A stretch of 64,000 nt of DNA from Flammeovirgaceae bacterium UBA976 (lineage in GTDB: Bacteria; Bacteroidota; Bacteroidia; Cytophagales; Cyclobacteriaceae), in the NCBI GenBank assembly GCA_002292365.1, contig DBBU01000036.1, positions 5,991-69,990 on the forward strand, read 5' to 3'. A program made the translations under genes and the position numbers. Shown in pieces: positions 8,635 through 18,323 of this stretch. Each line of letters begins with the position of its first letter. The first letter of the stretch is position 1. The notes beneath the pieces are model-generated. The model was not told where the DNA came from. It saw only the letters and a list, made by a program, of their open reading frames with translations, and searched no databases.

Positions 8635-10824
8635 ATGTGCTCTAAATTCAAATCTATTTTTTTTCTGTTATTGCTGCCCGCAATTGTTCTGGCGCAGCAG
8701 GACGTTTCGGTGGCAAGATCTTGGAACGAGGTATTGCTTGCATCCATTCGAAATGACTATGCCCGGCCTACTGTACATGCAAGGAATCTGTTTCATGTTT
8801 CTGCAGGTATGTACGATGCATGGGCCGTACATGATCCAAAAGCAGAACCCTATTTTTTAAACAAAACACGAGGTCAATATTATTTTTCTTTCGAGGAAGG
8901 TTACACATGGTCTGAAGCCATTGAGGTAGCCCAAGAGACGGCAATGAGCTACGTGGCTTACCGATTGATCAGTCACAGATTTAGGTACAGCCCTGGAGCA
9001 ACTGAAGTAAAGCAACTTGCAGATGATTTAATGTTGGAATTGGGTCATGATATTTATTTGATAAGTCAAGATTATTTGAATGAGGGACCTGCGGCTTTAG
9101 GAAATTATCTGGCCGAACAAATCATATTATATGGGCTTCAGGATGGTTCTAATGAGAATCAAGATTATCAAAACTTATTCTATAGCCCAGTCAATGATCC
9201 TTTGATCTTGAGTCAACGGGATAGTAGCATTTCCTTGAATGATCCTAATAGGTGGCAGCCTCTTGGTTTTGATCAGTTCATAGATCAATCGGGCAATTTG
9301 ATCGTAGGGTCACCCAGTTTTCTGGGTGCAGAATGGGGAAGTGTGATCCCTTTTGCCTTAAAAAATCCTTCTATAGCAGAAAGAGATGGATTTGAATATT
9401 CTATTTATCATGATCCTGGAGCACCGTCATTGTTGGTGCCTGGGGATGTGCAAGGTTCAGTTGATTATAAATGGAATTTTAGTTTGGTAGCCTCCTGGTC
9501 TTCGCACTTGGATATAGCGGATTCAATTTTGATAGATATTTCTCCCAATACATTGGGTAATTTAGACCTAGCTGATTTTCCTAAAAACAGAGAAGAAGTT
9601 AAAGCATTCTATGATTTTTTTAATGGTGGAGATGGGAGTGAGGGCTATGTATTAAACCCTATAACTGATCAGCCGTATGATGTGCAAATAGTACCTAGAG
9701 GTGATTATACTCGTGTTTTATCCGAGTTTTGGGCAGATGGTCCTGAGTCAGAAACACCACCAGGTCATTGGTTTAAAATAATGAATGACGTGATGGATCA
9801 TCCTTTATTTGATAGAAAATTTGAGGGAGAAGGTGCGCCATTGACGGCTTTGGAGTGGGATGCAAAAGCTTATTTTATATTGGGAGGTGCCATGCATGAT
9901 GCAGCCATTGCTGCTTGGTCTATCAAGGGTTATTATGATTTTATTCGACCTATTTCAGCTTTAAGATATATGGCTAGTTTAGGACAATCATCTTTACCTG
10001 AAGGAATCAATTATCATGTCGATGGTGTGCCTTTGGTTGAAGGCTTGATCGCACAAGTAGAAGCTGGAGATGCATTGGTTGGACTGAATGGTGAAAACAT
10101 CGGGGCCATTAAATTATATAGTTGGAGAGGCCATGATGAAATTCAGGAGGTGACCCAAGATGTAGCAGGCGTGGGTTGGGTATTGGCAAAAAATTGGTGG
10201 CCTTATCAGCGACTGTCATTTGTCACTCCACCCTTTGCCGGTTATATTTCAGGGCATTCGACTTATTCTAGGGCGGCAGCTACTGTATTAACCTTACTTA
10301 CGGGGGATCCTTATTTTCCAGGAGGAATGGGTGCTTACTTAGCAAAAAAAGATGAATTTTTAAAGTTTGAAAGGGGCCCCAGTCAAGACATAACCTTACA
10401 ATGGGCGAAATATATAGATGCTGCAGATCAATGTGGTTTGTCTAGAATTTATGGAGGTATTCACCCCCCAATGGATGATCTACCTGGGCGTTTGATCGGT
10501 GCTCAAGTAGGTGAAGCGGCTTACGCATTGTCGACTTCTTTGTTTAACTCCGAAGAGCTTCTGAATCTGTCAAAGGGCGAGAATTTTAAGATTTATCCCA
10601 ATCCGGTAAGCGAAGGGAACGTATTTAAAGTGATTTCAGATAGGCCCGTGGTCCAACTTCAAATTACGGATCTCAGGGGATCAGTCATTATAAATCGGCC
10701 TATTGAGCATCAGAAGGCGGCTATTTATATTTTCAAGAGGGTCTCATTATCAAGGGGTTCATATGTAGTATCGCTGGTAGATGAAAAGGGCGAGTATCGT
10801 TCAAAATTGCTTCAGGTGCATTGA
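8635..10824 (+). CDS. Secreted vanadium-dependent haloperoxidase / PAP2-type protein with T9SS sorting domain
   Basis: From ATG 8635 this is 729 residues with a signal peptide ending VLAQ. All three parts of the shared vanadium haloperoxidase / acid phosphatase active site are visible, in order: K......RP in KGYYDFIRP, PPFAGYISGHSTYSRAAA (P-SGH core with the catalytic histidine), and SRIYGGIHPP (SR.....H). The last ~80 residues form a type A sorting domain of the type IX secretion system (YPNPV, LQITDLRGSVI, ..SYVVSLVDEKG). So it is probably exported to the surface and either oxidises halides with peroxide or removes phosphate; sequence alone cannot decide. A TTG at 8623 is in frame, but the ATG gives a better signal peptide. 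No operon partner is evident. Confidence 0.85.
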   Translation: MCSKFKSIFFLLLLPAIVLAQQDVSVARSWNEVLLASIRNDYARPTVHARNLFHVSAGMYDAWAVHDPKAEPYFLNKTRGQYYFSFEEGYTWSEAIEVAQETAMSYVAYRLISHRFRYSPGATEVKQLADDLMLELGHDIYLISQDYLNEGPAALGNYLAEQIILYGLQDGSNENQDYQNLFYSPVNDPLILSQRDSSISLNDPNRWQPLGFDQFIDQSGNLIVGSPSFLGAEWGSVIPFALKNPSIAERDGFEYSIYHDPGAPSLLVPGDVQGSVDYKWNFSLVASWSSHLDIADSILIDISPNTLGNLDLADFPKNREEVKAFYDFFNGGDGSEGYVLNPITDQPYDVQIVPRGDYTRVLSEFWADGPESETPPGHWFKIMNDVMDHPLFDRKFEGEGAPLTALEWDAKAYFILGGAMHDAAIAAWSIKGYYDFIRPISALRYMASLGQSSLPEGINYHVDGVPLVEGLIAQVEAGDALVGLNGENIGAIKLYSWRGHDEIQEVTQDVAGVGWVLAKNWWPYQRLSFVTPPFAGYISGHSTYSRAAATVLTLLTGDPYFPGGMGAYLAKKDEFLKFERGPSQDITLQWAKYIDAADQCGLSRIYGGIHPPMDDLPGRLIGAQVGEAAYALSTSLFNSEELLNLSKGENFKIYPNPVSEGNVFKVISDRPVVQLQITDLRGSVIINRPIEHQKAAIYIFKRVSLSRGSYVVSLVDEKGEYRSKLLQVH

Positions 10825-10951
10825 GGTATTTGGGTCTTGATGAGATAAGGATCAGTGAGATTAGATAACTGAATTCAGGTAATGATCATTAAATTTTAAA
10901 ATACAAAGATAAAAGCTAATTAAATTAGTATTTACTATTTAAATTAGCATA

Positions 10952-11320
10952 ATGAAAATTGAATCTGGTTATTATAAGATTAAGTTGCGCGGTAGAAGCC
11001 TAGATGATCAGTATCATTATTTACGTGTTTTTTATCAAAACAAGATAAAATACCTCCAATTAAGTAACGGAATTCCACAGGAGGCGAGTAGCTATGAGGA
11101 GGCCTTGTTAAGTTCGTATGAGTTGGTGAAGCAAATCACTCATCACCATCCCATAGAGGTGCGCAATGCCATCATTACGATTTCTTGGCAAGATGAAGAC
11201 GGCGATCCCTTCCAATTAAAAACAAGAAACATACACGCCTTGAGACGGGTGTTCGAATTGTTTCCTAGGCTGGCCAAGGCCCTCCATGTAGAGATGAAGA
11301 AGTCCAAGGACAAGAAATAA
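10952..11320 (+). CDS. Hypothetical protein, 122 aa
   Basis: A 122-residue, probably cytoplasmic protein without signal peptide or membrane segment. I do not recognise the family. It is mixed alpha/beta, with a basic N-terminus (MKIESGYYKIKLRGRSLDD), a central ..ISWQDEDGDPFQLKTRN.. segment and a lysine-rich C-terminus (VEMKKSKDKK). Its stop codon abuts the stop of convergent hrpB with no gap. An AT-rich imperfect inverted repeat (10915-10948) directly precedes the ATG. It stands alone on its strand, so context gives no functional hint. Confidence 0.65.
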   Translation: MKIESGYYKIKLRGRSLDDQYHYLRVFYQNKIKYLQLSNGIPQEASSYEEALLSSYELVKQITHHHPIEVRNAIITISWQDEDGDPFQLKTRNIHALRRVFELFPRLAKALHVEMKKSKDKK

Positions 11321-13852
11321 TTATTTTTTTCTAGGTAGGGTACCTCTTATCGCTGTTTCGGACATAGGGTCATCGGGCCAACTGTGTTTCGGGTAGCGCC
11401 TTTTGAGCTCTTTACGAACTTCAAAATAAGTATGTTCCCAAAAACTCATGAGATCAGTAGTGACTTGGACGGGTTTGAAACCGGGAGATAATAAATGCAA
11501 TACTACTTTTATCAATCCTTCATTGATGGTTGGACCTTTCTCCCATCCAAAAAGTTCTTGTAATCTTACCGCTAGAATGGGAGGTGCTCCGGAGGGAAGA
11601 TAGGCCAACTTGATCGTTGCACCACTTGGTACAAGGATACTGGGAGGTGCAAGTATCTGAAGCAGGTCTTGTTGTGTTTTGCTTAGGGTATAGGATAGGA
11701 GATCACGCAGCTTTAATTTTTTGAGATCTGCTGGTTTTTTGATACCGATGAGAAATGGGGCGAGCCATTCATTATTGGTTAATAAAAGGGTGTTTGTCGA
11801 GGTGTCTGGCCAAAGTAGTTCGGGTCTCCATCTCCGAATACTTAGTATTCGATTTTGCCATTGTATAAAGTCGTCATCAAAGTTGAGCAGTTGTTTACCT
11901 TCTTTTTTGATGGCATCGCTAATGGCAGCCACGAGATCGGTTTCCGCTGGCTCAGGCAATGGGGTAGACTTCAATATGATGTTTCCAATTCGAAGTTCCT
12001 GAGTGGCAATTAATCCCCCGTGTTCAGTATCCCAAGTGATGATTTCTTTTTCTTTGACCAGAGGAGCCAAATCTTTGGGGTTGAGAGGTGCGGCAAGAAA
12101 TATTTTACCTAATCCCTCTCGAGCATCCATGTGAGCTACGGCCAGCCAAGGCTCATGCGCCAAATCATCTTTATGTCCTGCCATAGCATACCTACCATTA
12201 CTGAGCTGAAATTGGGCGTTGTTGCCAGGTCGGGCACAGGCAATACGCTCAGGGTAGGCTTGGGCAATAAGGATACCGGTATCATAAGGATCTATGGGCT
12301 CAGCACTTTGATCCTTATCAAAAAGTCGTAAGTAGGACTTGGATATTTGGTCAATGCGTCCAAATCGATGACCATTATTATTAAGAGATCGAAACCTTCT
12401 AAGCTCCTCAATCCGTAGATTGAGATCTATGCCAACTTCTCGGGTTAAGGGATCTCTTTCTTCTAAAAGTGCCGCAATATCTGCCGCCAAGGCTAAGGTA
12501 TTGTTGGCTTGGGCAAATAACAGCATATGGGCAATACGAGGATGACAGGGCAGTTGATGAATGCGCTTTCCCAGTGGGGTAATGCGACCCTTCTCCAGCG
12601 CCTCTAACTGATGTAAGAGTTCACTGGCTTGGGCAAGGCTTCCTTTGGGTGGCGGCGTTAGCCAGGTGAGTTGATGTGCATCAGTGATGCCCCATGCGGC
12701 TAAATCCAAAACCAATGGGGCTAAATCTGAGGCTTCTATTTCTGGGATTCGATGGGCTTTCATTCGATTCTGCGTGGCAAGACTCCACATCCTATAGCAA
12801 ACACCCGGAGTCAACCTTCCGGCTCGACCGGAGCGTTGATCAGCTGCATCTTTAGAGATGACGATAGTTTCCAAACGAGAAAGACCCGATTTTGTATCGA
12901 ATCGCGAAGTTCTACCAAATCCAGTATCAACGACAATTTTGATGCCTTCTATAGTGAGACTGGTTTCAGCAATGGAGGTAGCCAGTACTATTTTTCGGCG
13001 TCCATTTTTATCTGGAAATAAGGCGGCTCGTTGTGCGTTAATGGGAAGCTGACCATAAAGAGGATGAATTTCAAAATCGCTCAGTTTTGATTTCAATATT
13101 TCTTCACATTTCCGGATTTCTCTTTGGCCAGGAAAAAAAGCCAATACATCACCTGGATGTGCTTTTACGGCTTTGGATATGGTATGTGCAGCCATTTCTG
13201 GCATCATGCGCTCATCTATATCTCCTGTATAAAATCGCTCTACCTCAAAGGGTCTACCCTTACTGATCACCACAGGAGCTTTCAATAAGTCAGCCAATAA
13301 GGGCATGTCCAAGGTCGCCGACATGATCATGATTCGTAAGTCTGGCCGCAAGACTTGCTGCGCTTCTCGACAAAGTGCCAAGGCAACGTCTGCATGGATG
13401 CTTCGCTCATGGAATTCATCAAAAACAATCAACCCCACATCACGCAATTCGTTGTCTGAGTGGAGCATTCTCGTCAAAATACCTTCTGTAAGTACCTCGA
13501 TTTTAGTTTGTTGACCTACCTTGGTGTCAAAACGAATTCTATAGCCGATCGTACGGCCAATGGGTTCGTCTAATAGACCAGACATTCTCTCGGCAATGGA
13601 GCGTGCAGCCAGTCTTCTGGGCTCCAGCATAAGAATCTTTTTTCCAGCTAACCATGCTTCATTCATTAGGGCCAAAGGGAGTAAGGTGCTTTTTCCTGCT
13701 CCTGCTGGGGCATTTACGATCACGGTGGTGCGGGCATGAAGTTGGTGCTTTACTTCATCAAAAATGTCGGCAACGGGAAGGTCGGTGGAGTAAGGATTGA
13801 ATTTCAAGGAAAAAAAGCGGTCTGAATGAATTTTTTTGGTAAATTTAATCAA
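11321..13852 (-). CDS. hrpB: ATP-dependent DEAH-family helicase HrpB
   Basis: An 843-residue superfamily 2 helicase, near the usual HrpB length (~820). Visible motifs: Walker A APAGAGKST near residue 55, the DEFH box (VFDEFHERS) for ATP hydrolysis, motif III MSATLD, motif V ATSIAETSLTIEGI, and motif VI DQRSGRAGR. After the helicase core there is the HA2-type region and a C-terminal HrpB domain with the family signature RYPKHSWPDDP. Its cellular role in this group is not settled, but relatives act on RNA. It is divergent from the amidase gene (24 bp apart) and convergent with the 122-residue gene. The N-terminal start is the only one that keeps the conserved region before Walker A. Confidence 0.93.
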   Translation of the reverse strand: MIKFTKKIHSDRFFSLKFNPYSTDLPVADIFDEVKHQLHARTTVIVNAPAGAGKSTLLPLALMNEAWLAGKKILMLEPRRLAARSIAERMSGLLDEPIGRTIGYRIRFDTKVGQQTKIEVLTEGILTRMLHSDNELRDVGLIVFDEFHERSIHADVALALCREAQQVLRPDLRIMIMSATLDMPLLADLLKAPVVISKGRPFEVERFYTGDIDERMMPEMAAHTISKAVKAHPGDVLAFFPGQREIRKCEEILKSKLSDFEIHPLYGQLPINAQRAALFPDKNGRRKIVLATSIAETSLTIEGIKIVVDTGFGRTSRFDTKSGLSRLETIVISKDAADQRSGRAGRLTPGVCYRMWSLATQNRMKAHRIPEIEASDLAPLVLDLAAWGITDAHQLTWLTPPPKGSLAQASELLHQLEALEKGRITPLGKRIHQLPCHPRIAHMLLFAQANNTLALAADIAALLEERDPLTREVGIDLNLRIEELRRFRSLNNNGHRFGRIDQISKSYLRLFDKDQSAEPIDPYDTGILIAQAYPERIACARPGNNAQFQLSNGRYAMAGHKDDLAHEPWLAVAHMDAREGLGKIFLAAPLNPKDLAPLVKEKEIITWDTEHGGLIATQELRIGNIILKSTPLPEPAETDLVAAISDAIKKEGKQLLNFDDDFIQWQNRILSIRRWRPELLWPDTSTNTLLLTNNEWLAPFLIGIKKPADLKKLKLRDLLSYTLSKTQQDLLQILAPPSILVPSGATIKLAYLPSGAPPILAVRLQELFGWEKGPTINEGLIKVVLHLLSPGFKPVQVTTDLMSFWEHTYFEVRKELKRRYPKHSWPDDPMSETAIRGTLPRKK

Positions 13853-13876
13853 TAGACATTCTAGACTTTTGACCCA

Positions 13877-14506
13877 ATGCTGATAATTTTATCTTTTTTG
13901 CTGATGCAATCCCTTTTTTACCAGGATCCATCCCTACCTAAAATTATAGATCGGCCGATATCTTTTGATGAGCAACGCATTGAGTTGACCCTTGAATACT
14001 TGGCATCACATTATGGATTAACACAAATAAAACCTACAATTTTACCACGTATGGTAGTGGTCCACTGGACTGCTATCCCCACTATGGAAGCAACCTTCAA
14101 TACGTTCAACCCTAGTACTTTACCCAATGCTCGAGCGGATATTCAATCTGCGGGTTCATTGAATGTATCCTCCCAATTCTTGGTAGATACCGACGGGACT
14201 ATTTATAGATTAATGTCTGAAACCACTATGGCACGTCATGTGATTGGATTGAATCATTGTGCGATAGGGATTGAAAACGTGGGACCTGGAGCAGATGGAA
14301 AACTCACTCCAGCTCAGTTAGAAGCCAATGTGATGTTGGTTACTTATCTTCAGAAAAAGTACCCCATTGAATTCGTTATTGGCCATTATGAATATCAAGA
14401 TTTTGTGGACCATCCCTTATGGCTTGAAAAAGATGCCGGCTACCGTACCGAAAAGGTTGATCCTGGTGTTGAATTTATGGAAGACTTGAGGAAGCGGATA
14501 GATTGA
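13877..14506 (+). CDS. N-acetylmuramoyl-L-alanine amidase (Amidase_2)
   Basis: A 209-residue zinc amidase that should cut the bond between MurNAc and L-Ala in peptidoglycan or muropeptides. The N-terminus is hydrophobic (ILSFLLMQSLF), suggesting export. Zinc ligands of the AmiD-like type are visible: H63 in VVVHWTA, H170 in VIGHYEY and D195 in KVDPG; ARHVIGLNHCAIGIENVG is the central family motif. There are about 20 extra residues between GHYEY and KVDPG compared with simpler AmiD proteins. It is convergent with the GH3-DUF1343 fusion, whose two activities would act on the same substrate. Divergent from hrpB, with only 24 bp between start codons. Confidence 0.87.
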   Translation: MLIILSFLLMQSLFYQDPSLPKIIDRPISFDEQRIELTLEYLASHYGLTQIKPTILPRMVVVHWTAIPTMEATFNTFNPSTLPNARADIQSAGSLNVSSQFLVDTDGTIYRLMSETTMARHVIGLNHCAIGIENVGPGADGKLTPAQLEANVMLVTYLQKKYPIEFVIGHYEYQDFVDHPLWLEKDAGYRTEKVDPGVEFMEDLRKRID

Positions 14507-14538
14507 TTTAAAAAGAGCACTCAAGTTTACGATTTGAA

Positions 14539-17367
14539 TCAATCATAAAGCAAATATTTTTTTCGCAAATATCTGTACTCAGCTAAATCTTCGGCCCAAC
14601 TTACTTGGATTTCTTCTTTGCTCAAACCTGAAATGATTTGCTGCATCAATTCATCGTTACCTGCGAGCTGATTAAATGTTTTTTTCCTATTGAAAAAATC
14701 AGGTCCTATATCGATTAAATGATAGTACTTAATTAGCAGAGAAAGATTGAACTTGGGTATGGGTTCAGTAGCGGTGAGGTCTTCCCCATAGCAAACCATG
14801 TCGAGATATTTGGGATATACCGACATTCCTTTGATAGATTTGGGAGTGAAACTAAAATCACTATTTATTTGTGGAGCACCCAATTGCTGAAAAGGAGCAT
14901 AAGTACCTCTTCCTATACTCACAACCGTAGCTTCAAAAAGGCAGAGTGACGGATACCACCTTACGGCTCGATCGTTGGGGAGATTGGGTGAAGGTGGGAT
15001 TTTTAAAGCCCAAGGGATTGCATGTGAATAATTTTTTATTTTGATAACTTCAAGATCACATTTTTGGCCCGTTGCCAGCCATCCTTCACCATTGATCATT
15101 TTGGCTAGTTCACCGATCGTGAGGCCATGCACAATCGGTAGAGGGTGCATGCCTACGAAGGATTTAAATGCAGGTTTTAATACGGGACCATCTACATAGT
15201 CTCCATTGGGATTAGGTCGGTCGAGAACGATCACTTCTTTATTGTTTTCTGCTGCCGCCTCCATGACATAATGCAAGGTGCTTATAAACGTGTAGAAGCG
15301 GGCGCCGACGTCTTGAATATCAAAAATAAGGATGTCAAGATCTTTCAATTGCTCAGGACTTGGTTTTTTTTGTTTGCCATAAATCGAAATGATAGGCAAT
15401 CCTGTTGACTGATCTATGTTGTCATAGATGGTAGCACCATCGTGCGCATCGCCCCTAAATCCATGTTCAGGAGCAAAAATTTTCGTTATTTGAATACCTA
15501 AACTCAATAAAGTATCTACTAAATGTCGGGATCCAATGGTAGAAGTTTGATTGACTACGAGCCCTACCTTTTTGTTCTGCAAAAGGGGTAGGTAGGCATC
15601 GAATTGTGCGGCACCTACTTCTGGCTTTTTATTAAGAACCATGCCGTCACCCAATTTAAAATACGAGTTCACCGTTACAGGCAAGGTACCTGAGGCCACA
15701 CCATTTCCTAAAAAAAGCTGGGTCATAGCAGCTTGAGTAGCTGGATTGTTTTGGTAGCCTATGACCAAATCTGATGCTTGGTGAAGGGTGTTAAATTGAT
15801 TCAAGGTATACGGATTCCCAAACCAGCCGATCATCACACGGGGATCTTGTGCTAGTTCGTTGACAAAGGCCAAATTTTGATTTGATATTTTCATCTGACC
15901 ATAGGGACGAGGACCTGACTGGATGACACCGAGGTATATGCGCTCGAAATCTTCTAGTTTTCTTTCTATTTCATTGATTTGCTCTTGGGTTGCTTTCTTG
16001 GGGAGGTAAAAGTGGTTTTTAAAGCCTAATCGGATCGCCTCTTTTTGGAACGGTGCTATTGTATCTGTATTGATAGACAAAGTGGCTATTTTACCCTCCA
16101 GTGGCAATCCCAAGAATTGTCTTTTTAATACCGTTAAGGAAGCCTTGGCCAAAGTATTATTTAAGTCTCTTGCTGTTTGGTTGTTGATATCTAGAATGAG
16201 ATTTTCTGATTTGTGAAAGGACTTTTTGTGAAGCCCAAGTTTGTACTTTTGATGTAAAATACGTCTACACTTTATCTCAATTTGATCGGTAGTAAGGCTT
16301 CCTGCCTTAAGGGCGTCTTCAATTTGCGCAATGGATGCGCCGATATTTAAAGAAAATTCAATGATATCATTTCCGGCCAAATAAGCCATTAATTCCGGTT
16401 CACCCAAATCATGTCCCGAGGTAACCCCCTTCATATTCATGGCATCGGTAAAGACCAATCCTTTAAACCCCATTTCCGTTTTCAATAGGTCAGTGACTAT
16501 TTTTTTAGATAACGTGGCGGCCCGTTTAGGTGTAGCATCTAAAGCGGGGACATTGATGTGTGCCATCATGATGCCGTCAATATCTTCTTGGATAAGTTTC
16601 CGAAAAGGGTAGAGTTCGATGCTGTCCAATCGGGCTCTGTCGTGCTCAATGATCGGCAAACCATAATGTGAATCTGTTTGTGTATCACCATGACCCGGGA
16701 AATGTTTCGCGACAGCCATGATACCGGCCGCTTGTAGGCCCTTCATGTAAGTGATTGATTTTTGGGTCACACGTGTGCGGCTTTCTCCAAAAGAACGATA
16801 ATTAATGACTGGGTTAAGGGGATTATTATTGATGTCAATGACTGGAGCAAAATTAATGTGCAGACCTAATCGGCGCATTTGAAGTCCGATTTCAAATCCC
16901 ATATCATAAATAAGATCATCATCCGCTAGGGCCCCAAGAGCCATTTGAAAAGGAAAATCCGATGTCTGGGATAATCTCATACTGAGTCCCCATTCGGCAT
17001 CAGTTGCCATAAAGAGGGGTATTTTAGATTCTTTTTGATAGGTAGTATTGACCTTGACTTGATCGATCGGATTTCCTTGCATGAAAATAATACCACCGAT
17101 TCCCATATCTTGGATTAAACCTATAAGATCAGCATTCGGTTCGTCATTGTGAGTGTACGCGGCAGCCATAAAAGATTGGGCGATTTGTTTTCGAATACTG
17201 AGAGTAGTCATAAGGCTATCCACCCATGCTTGTTCGTGTGGGGACGTTGGTATTATTTGCGCGCTTATCTTGCCTAACTCTAAGAGCATGAATGGCAGCA
17301 AAAAAAGGAGCTTTAGCCGTATTTTATTGACGGACAGTTGTAATTTAAATTTGCTCAATGGAATCAT
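14539..17367 (-). CDS. Fusion of GH3 (NagZ-like) and DUF1343 (NamZ-like exo-muramidase)
   Basis: A 942-residue exported protein (signal peptide ending KISAQ). Residues about 45-370 are a GH3 N-domain of the beta-N-acetylglucosaminidase NagZ type: KHFPGHGDT at 221-229 with DSH at 232-234 (the His-Asp acid/base dyad of NagZ) and nucleophile D308 in VFTDAMNM. Residues about 400-570 match the GH3 C-domain. Residues about 580-942 are DUF1343, the family of exo-beta-N-acetylmuramidase NamZ, with VGLVVNQTS, the conserved APEHGFRGD, FDIQDVGARFYTFISTL and LDRPNPNG. One protein could thus strip alternating GlcNAc and MurNAc from glycan chains. It follows tryptophan dioxygenase with no gap, and converges with an amidase. 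Confidence 0.9.
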   Translation of the reverse strand: MIPLSKFKLQLSVNKIRLKLLFLLPFMLLELGKISAQIIPTSPHEQAWVDSLMTTLSIRKQIAQSFMAAAYTHNDEPNADLIGLIQDMGIGGIIFMQGNPIDQVKVNTTYQKESKIPLFMATDAEWGLSMRLSQTSDFPFQMALGALADDDLIYDMGFEIGLQMRRLGLHINFAPVIDINNNPLNPVINYRSFGESRTRVTQKSITYMKGLQAAGIMAVAKHFPGHGDTQTDSHYGLPIIEHDRARLDSIELYPFRKLIQEDIDGIMMAHINVPALDATPKRAATLSKKIVTDLLKTEMGFKGLVFTDAMNMKGVTSGHDLGEPELMAYLAGNDIIEFSLNIGASIAQIEDALKAGSLTTDQIEIKCRRILHQKYKLGLHKKSFHKSENLILDINNQTARDLNNTLAKASLTVLKRQFLGLPLEGKIATLSINTDTIAPFQKEAIRLGFKNHFYLPKKATQEQINEIERKLEDFERIYLGVIQSGPRPYGQMKISNQNLAFVNELAQDPRVMIGWFGNPYTLNQFNTLHQASDLVIGYQNNPATQAAMTQLFLGNGVASGTLPVTVNSYFKLGDGMVLNKKPEVGAAQFDAYLPLLQNKKVGLVVNQTSTIGSRHLVDTLLSLGIQITKIFAPEHGFRGDAHDGATIYDNIDQSTGLPIISIYGKQKKPSPEQLKDLDILIFDIQDVGARFYTFISTLHYVMEAAAENNKEVIVLDRPNPNGDYVDGPVLKPAFKSFVGMHPLPIVHGLTIGELAKMINGEGWLATGQKCDLEVIKIKNYSHAIPWALKIPPSPNLPNDRAVRWYPSLCLFEATVVSIGRGTYAPFQQLGAPQINSDFSFTPKSIKGMSVYPKYLDMVCYGEDLTATEPIPKFNLSLLIKYYHLIDIGPDFFNRKKTFNQLAGNDELMQQIISGLSKEEIQVSWAEDLAEYRYLRKKYLLYD

Positions 17368-18318
17368 TTATTTTGTTAAAACTTTATAGCCTTTTAAATT
17401 ATCTATGCCCCATTGGTTTTGTTCTTCAGGGGTCCATAAATCAGGAAAGAAGATGCGTTTTTGGTATTTTGGGTGCATATATTTTTGCCAATTACTACCA
17501 CCAGTAGCCTTTACGTTTGTGGTGCTTTTTAGGTATTTGGCAGCTGTTTTATAGTGAAACATGACCCATTTGACATTGACGGTATGGTCATAATGGCGCA
17601 TGGCATTTCGCAATTCAACCTCATTTTGAATTTCTTTGGGAAGTCCTTTAAATCGAGTCCAGAGATTGGTTTTGTGATAATATTTCATGAAGGTGATGAA
17701 ATCATCCATATACTTTTTTTGAAATTCAATGAGCATCGTTGACTTGACACCGGTATCATGATTTTTTCCAGCAGCTTGCCAGTAAAGATGGTCATAGGCG
17801 TATTCAAAAGGGGTATTTCGGTCAATAGTCGCTCTAAAACGAATATCAATTAAATTGATCAGCTCGGTTGAGGCAAATTCAATCAACCTATATTGGGCAC
17901 TTTGAAAGCCAGAAGAGGGCGTCAAGGTCGTACGAAATTTCATGAATTGGTCTACGTGCATACCTTCATTCATGATTTCAAATGAATTTGAAAGTAAATC
18001 GAAGTATCTACTGATCCGGGTCAGCTTTTCAGTAAAAAAGACTGCTTTTAAATCTTTTTCTACCGCTATTTGGTCGATCTCCCATAAAATCATTTTAAAG
18101 ATGAGCTCGGTAGTTTGGTGGTATACAATGAACACCATTTCATCGGGATGCTTGGTTCTTGGATTTTGGGTACCTAGCAGGGATTCAAGTTGTATGTAAT
18201 CCCAATAGGTGATCGGCTTTGCATGCAGCAACCCTTCTAAATGGATATTGAGATCCTCTCCAGTATCGCCGTATTTCTTTTGAAGTGACTCAATTAAACT
18301 TGCTGTTTTAGGATTCAT
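17368..18318 (-). CDS. kynA: Tryptophan 2,3-dioxygenase
   Basis: A 316-residue heme enzyme that opens the indole ring of tryptophan to N-formylkynurenine, the first step of the kynurenine pathway. Conserved features include FIVYHQTTELIFKM (substrate pocket), TPSSGFQSAQYRLIEF, and ATGGSNWQKYMHPKY near the C-terminus. Length and motifs are typical of bacterial enzymes. It is the middle gene of a minus-strand set: the oxygenase gene ends 5 bp upstream, and the GH3-DUF1343 gene starts directly after its stop codon. No kynurenine formamidase or kynureninase is present nearby, so downstream steps must be encoded elsewhere. Confidence 0.93.
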   Translation of the reverse strand: MNPKTASLIESLQKKYGDTGEDLNIHLEGLLHAKPITYWDYIQLESLLGTQNPRTKHPDEMVFIVYHQTTELIFKMILWEIDQIAVEKDLKAVFFTEKLTRISRYFDLLSNSFEIMNEGMHVDQFMKFRTTLTPSSGFQSAQYRLIEFASTELINLIDIRFRATIDRNTPFEYAYDHLYWQAAGKNHDTGVKSTMLIEFQKKYMDDFITFMKYYHKTNLWTRFKGLPKEIQNEVELRNAMRHYDHTVNVKWVMFHYKTAAKYLKSTTNVKATGGSNWQKYMHPKYQKRIFFPDLWTPEEQNQWGIDNLKGYKVLTK

Positions 18319-18323
18319 ATTTT

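Noticed and set aside
12131..13514. Several plus-strand open frames opposite hrpB
   Set aside because: They are antisense shadows of a well-conserved helicase and show no family motifs.
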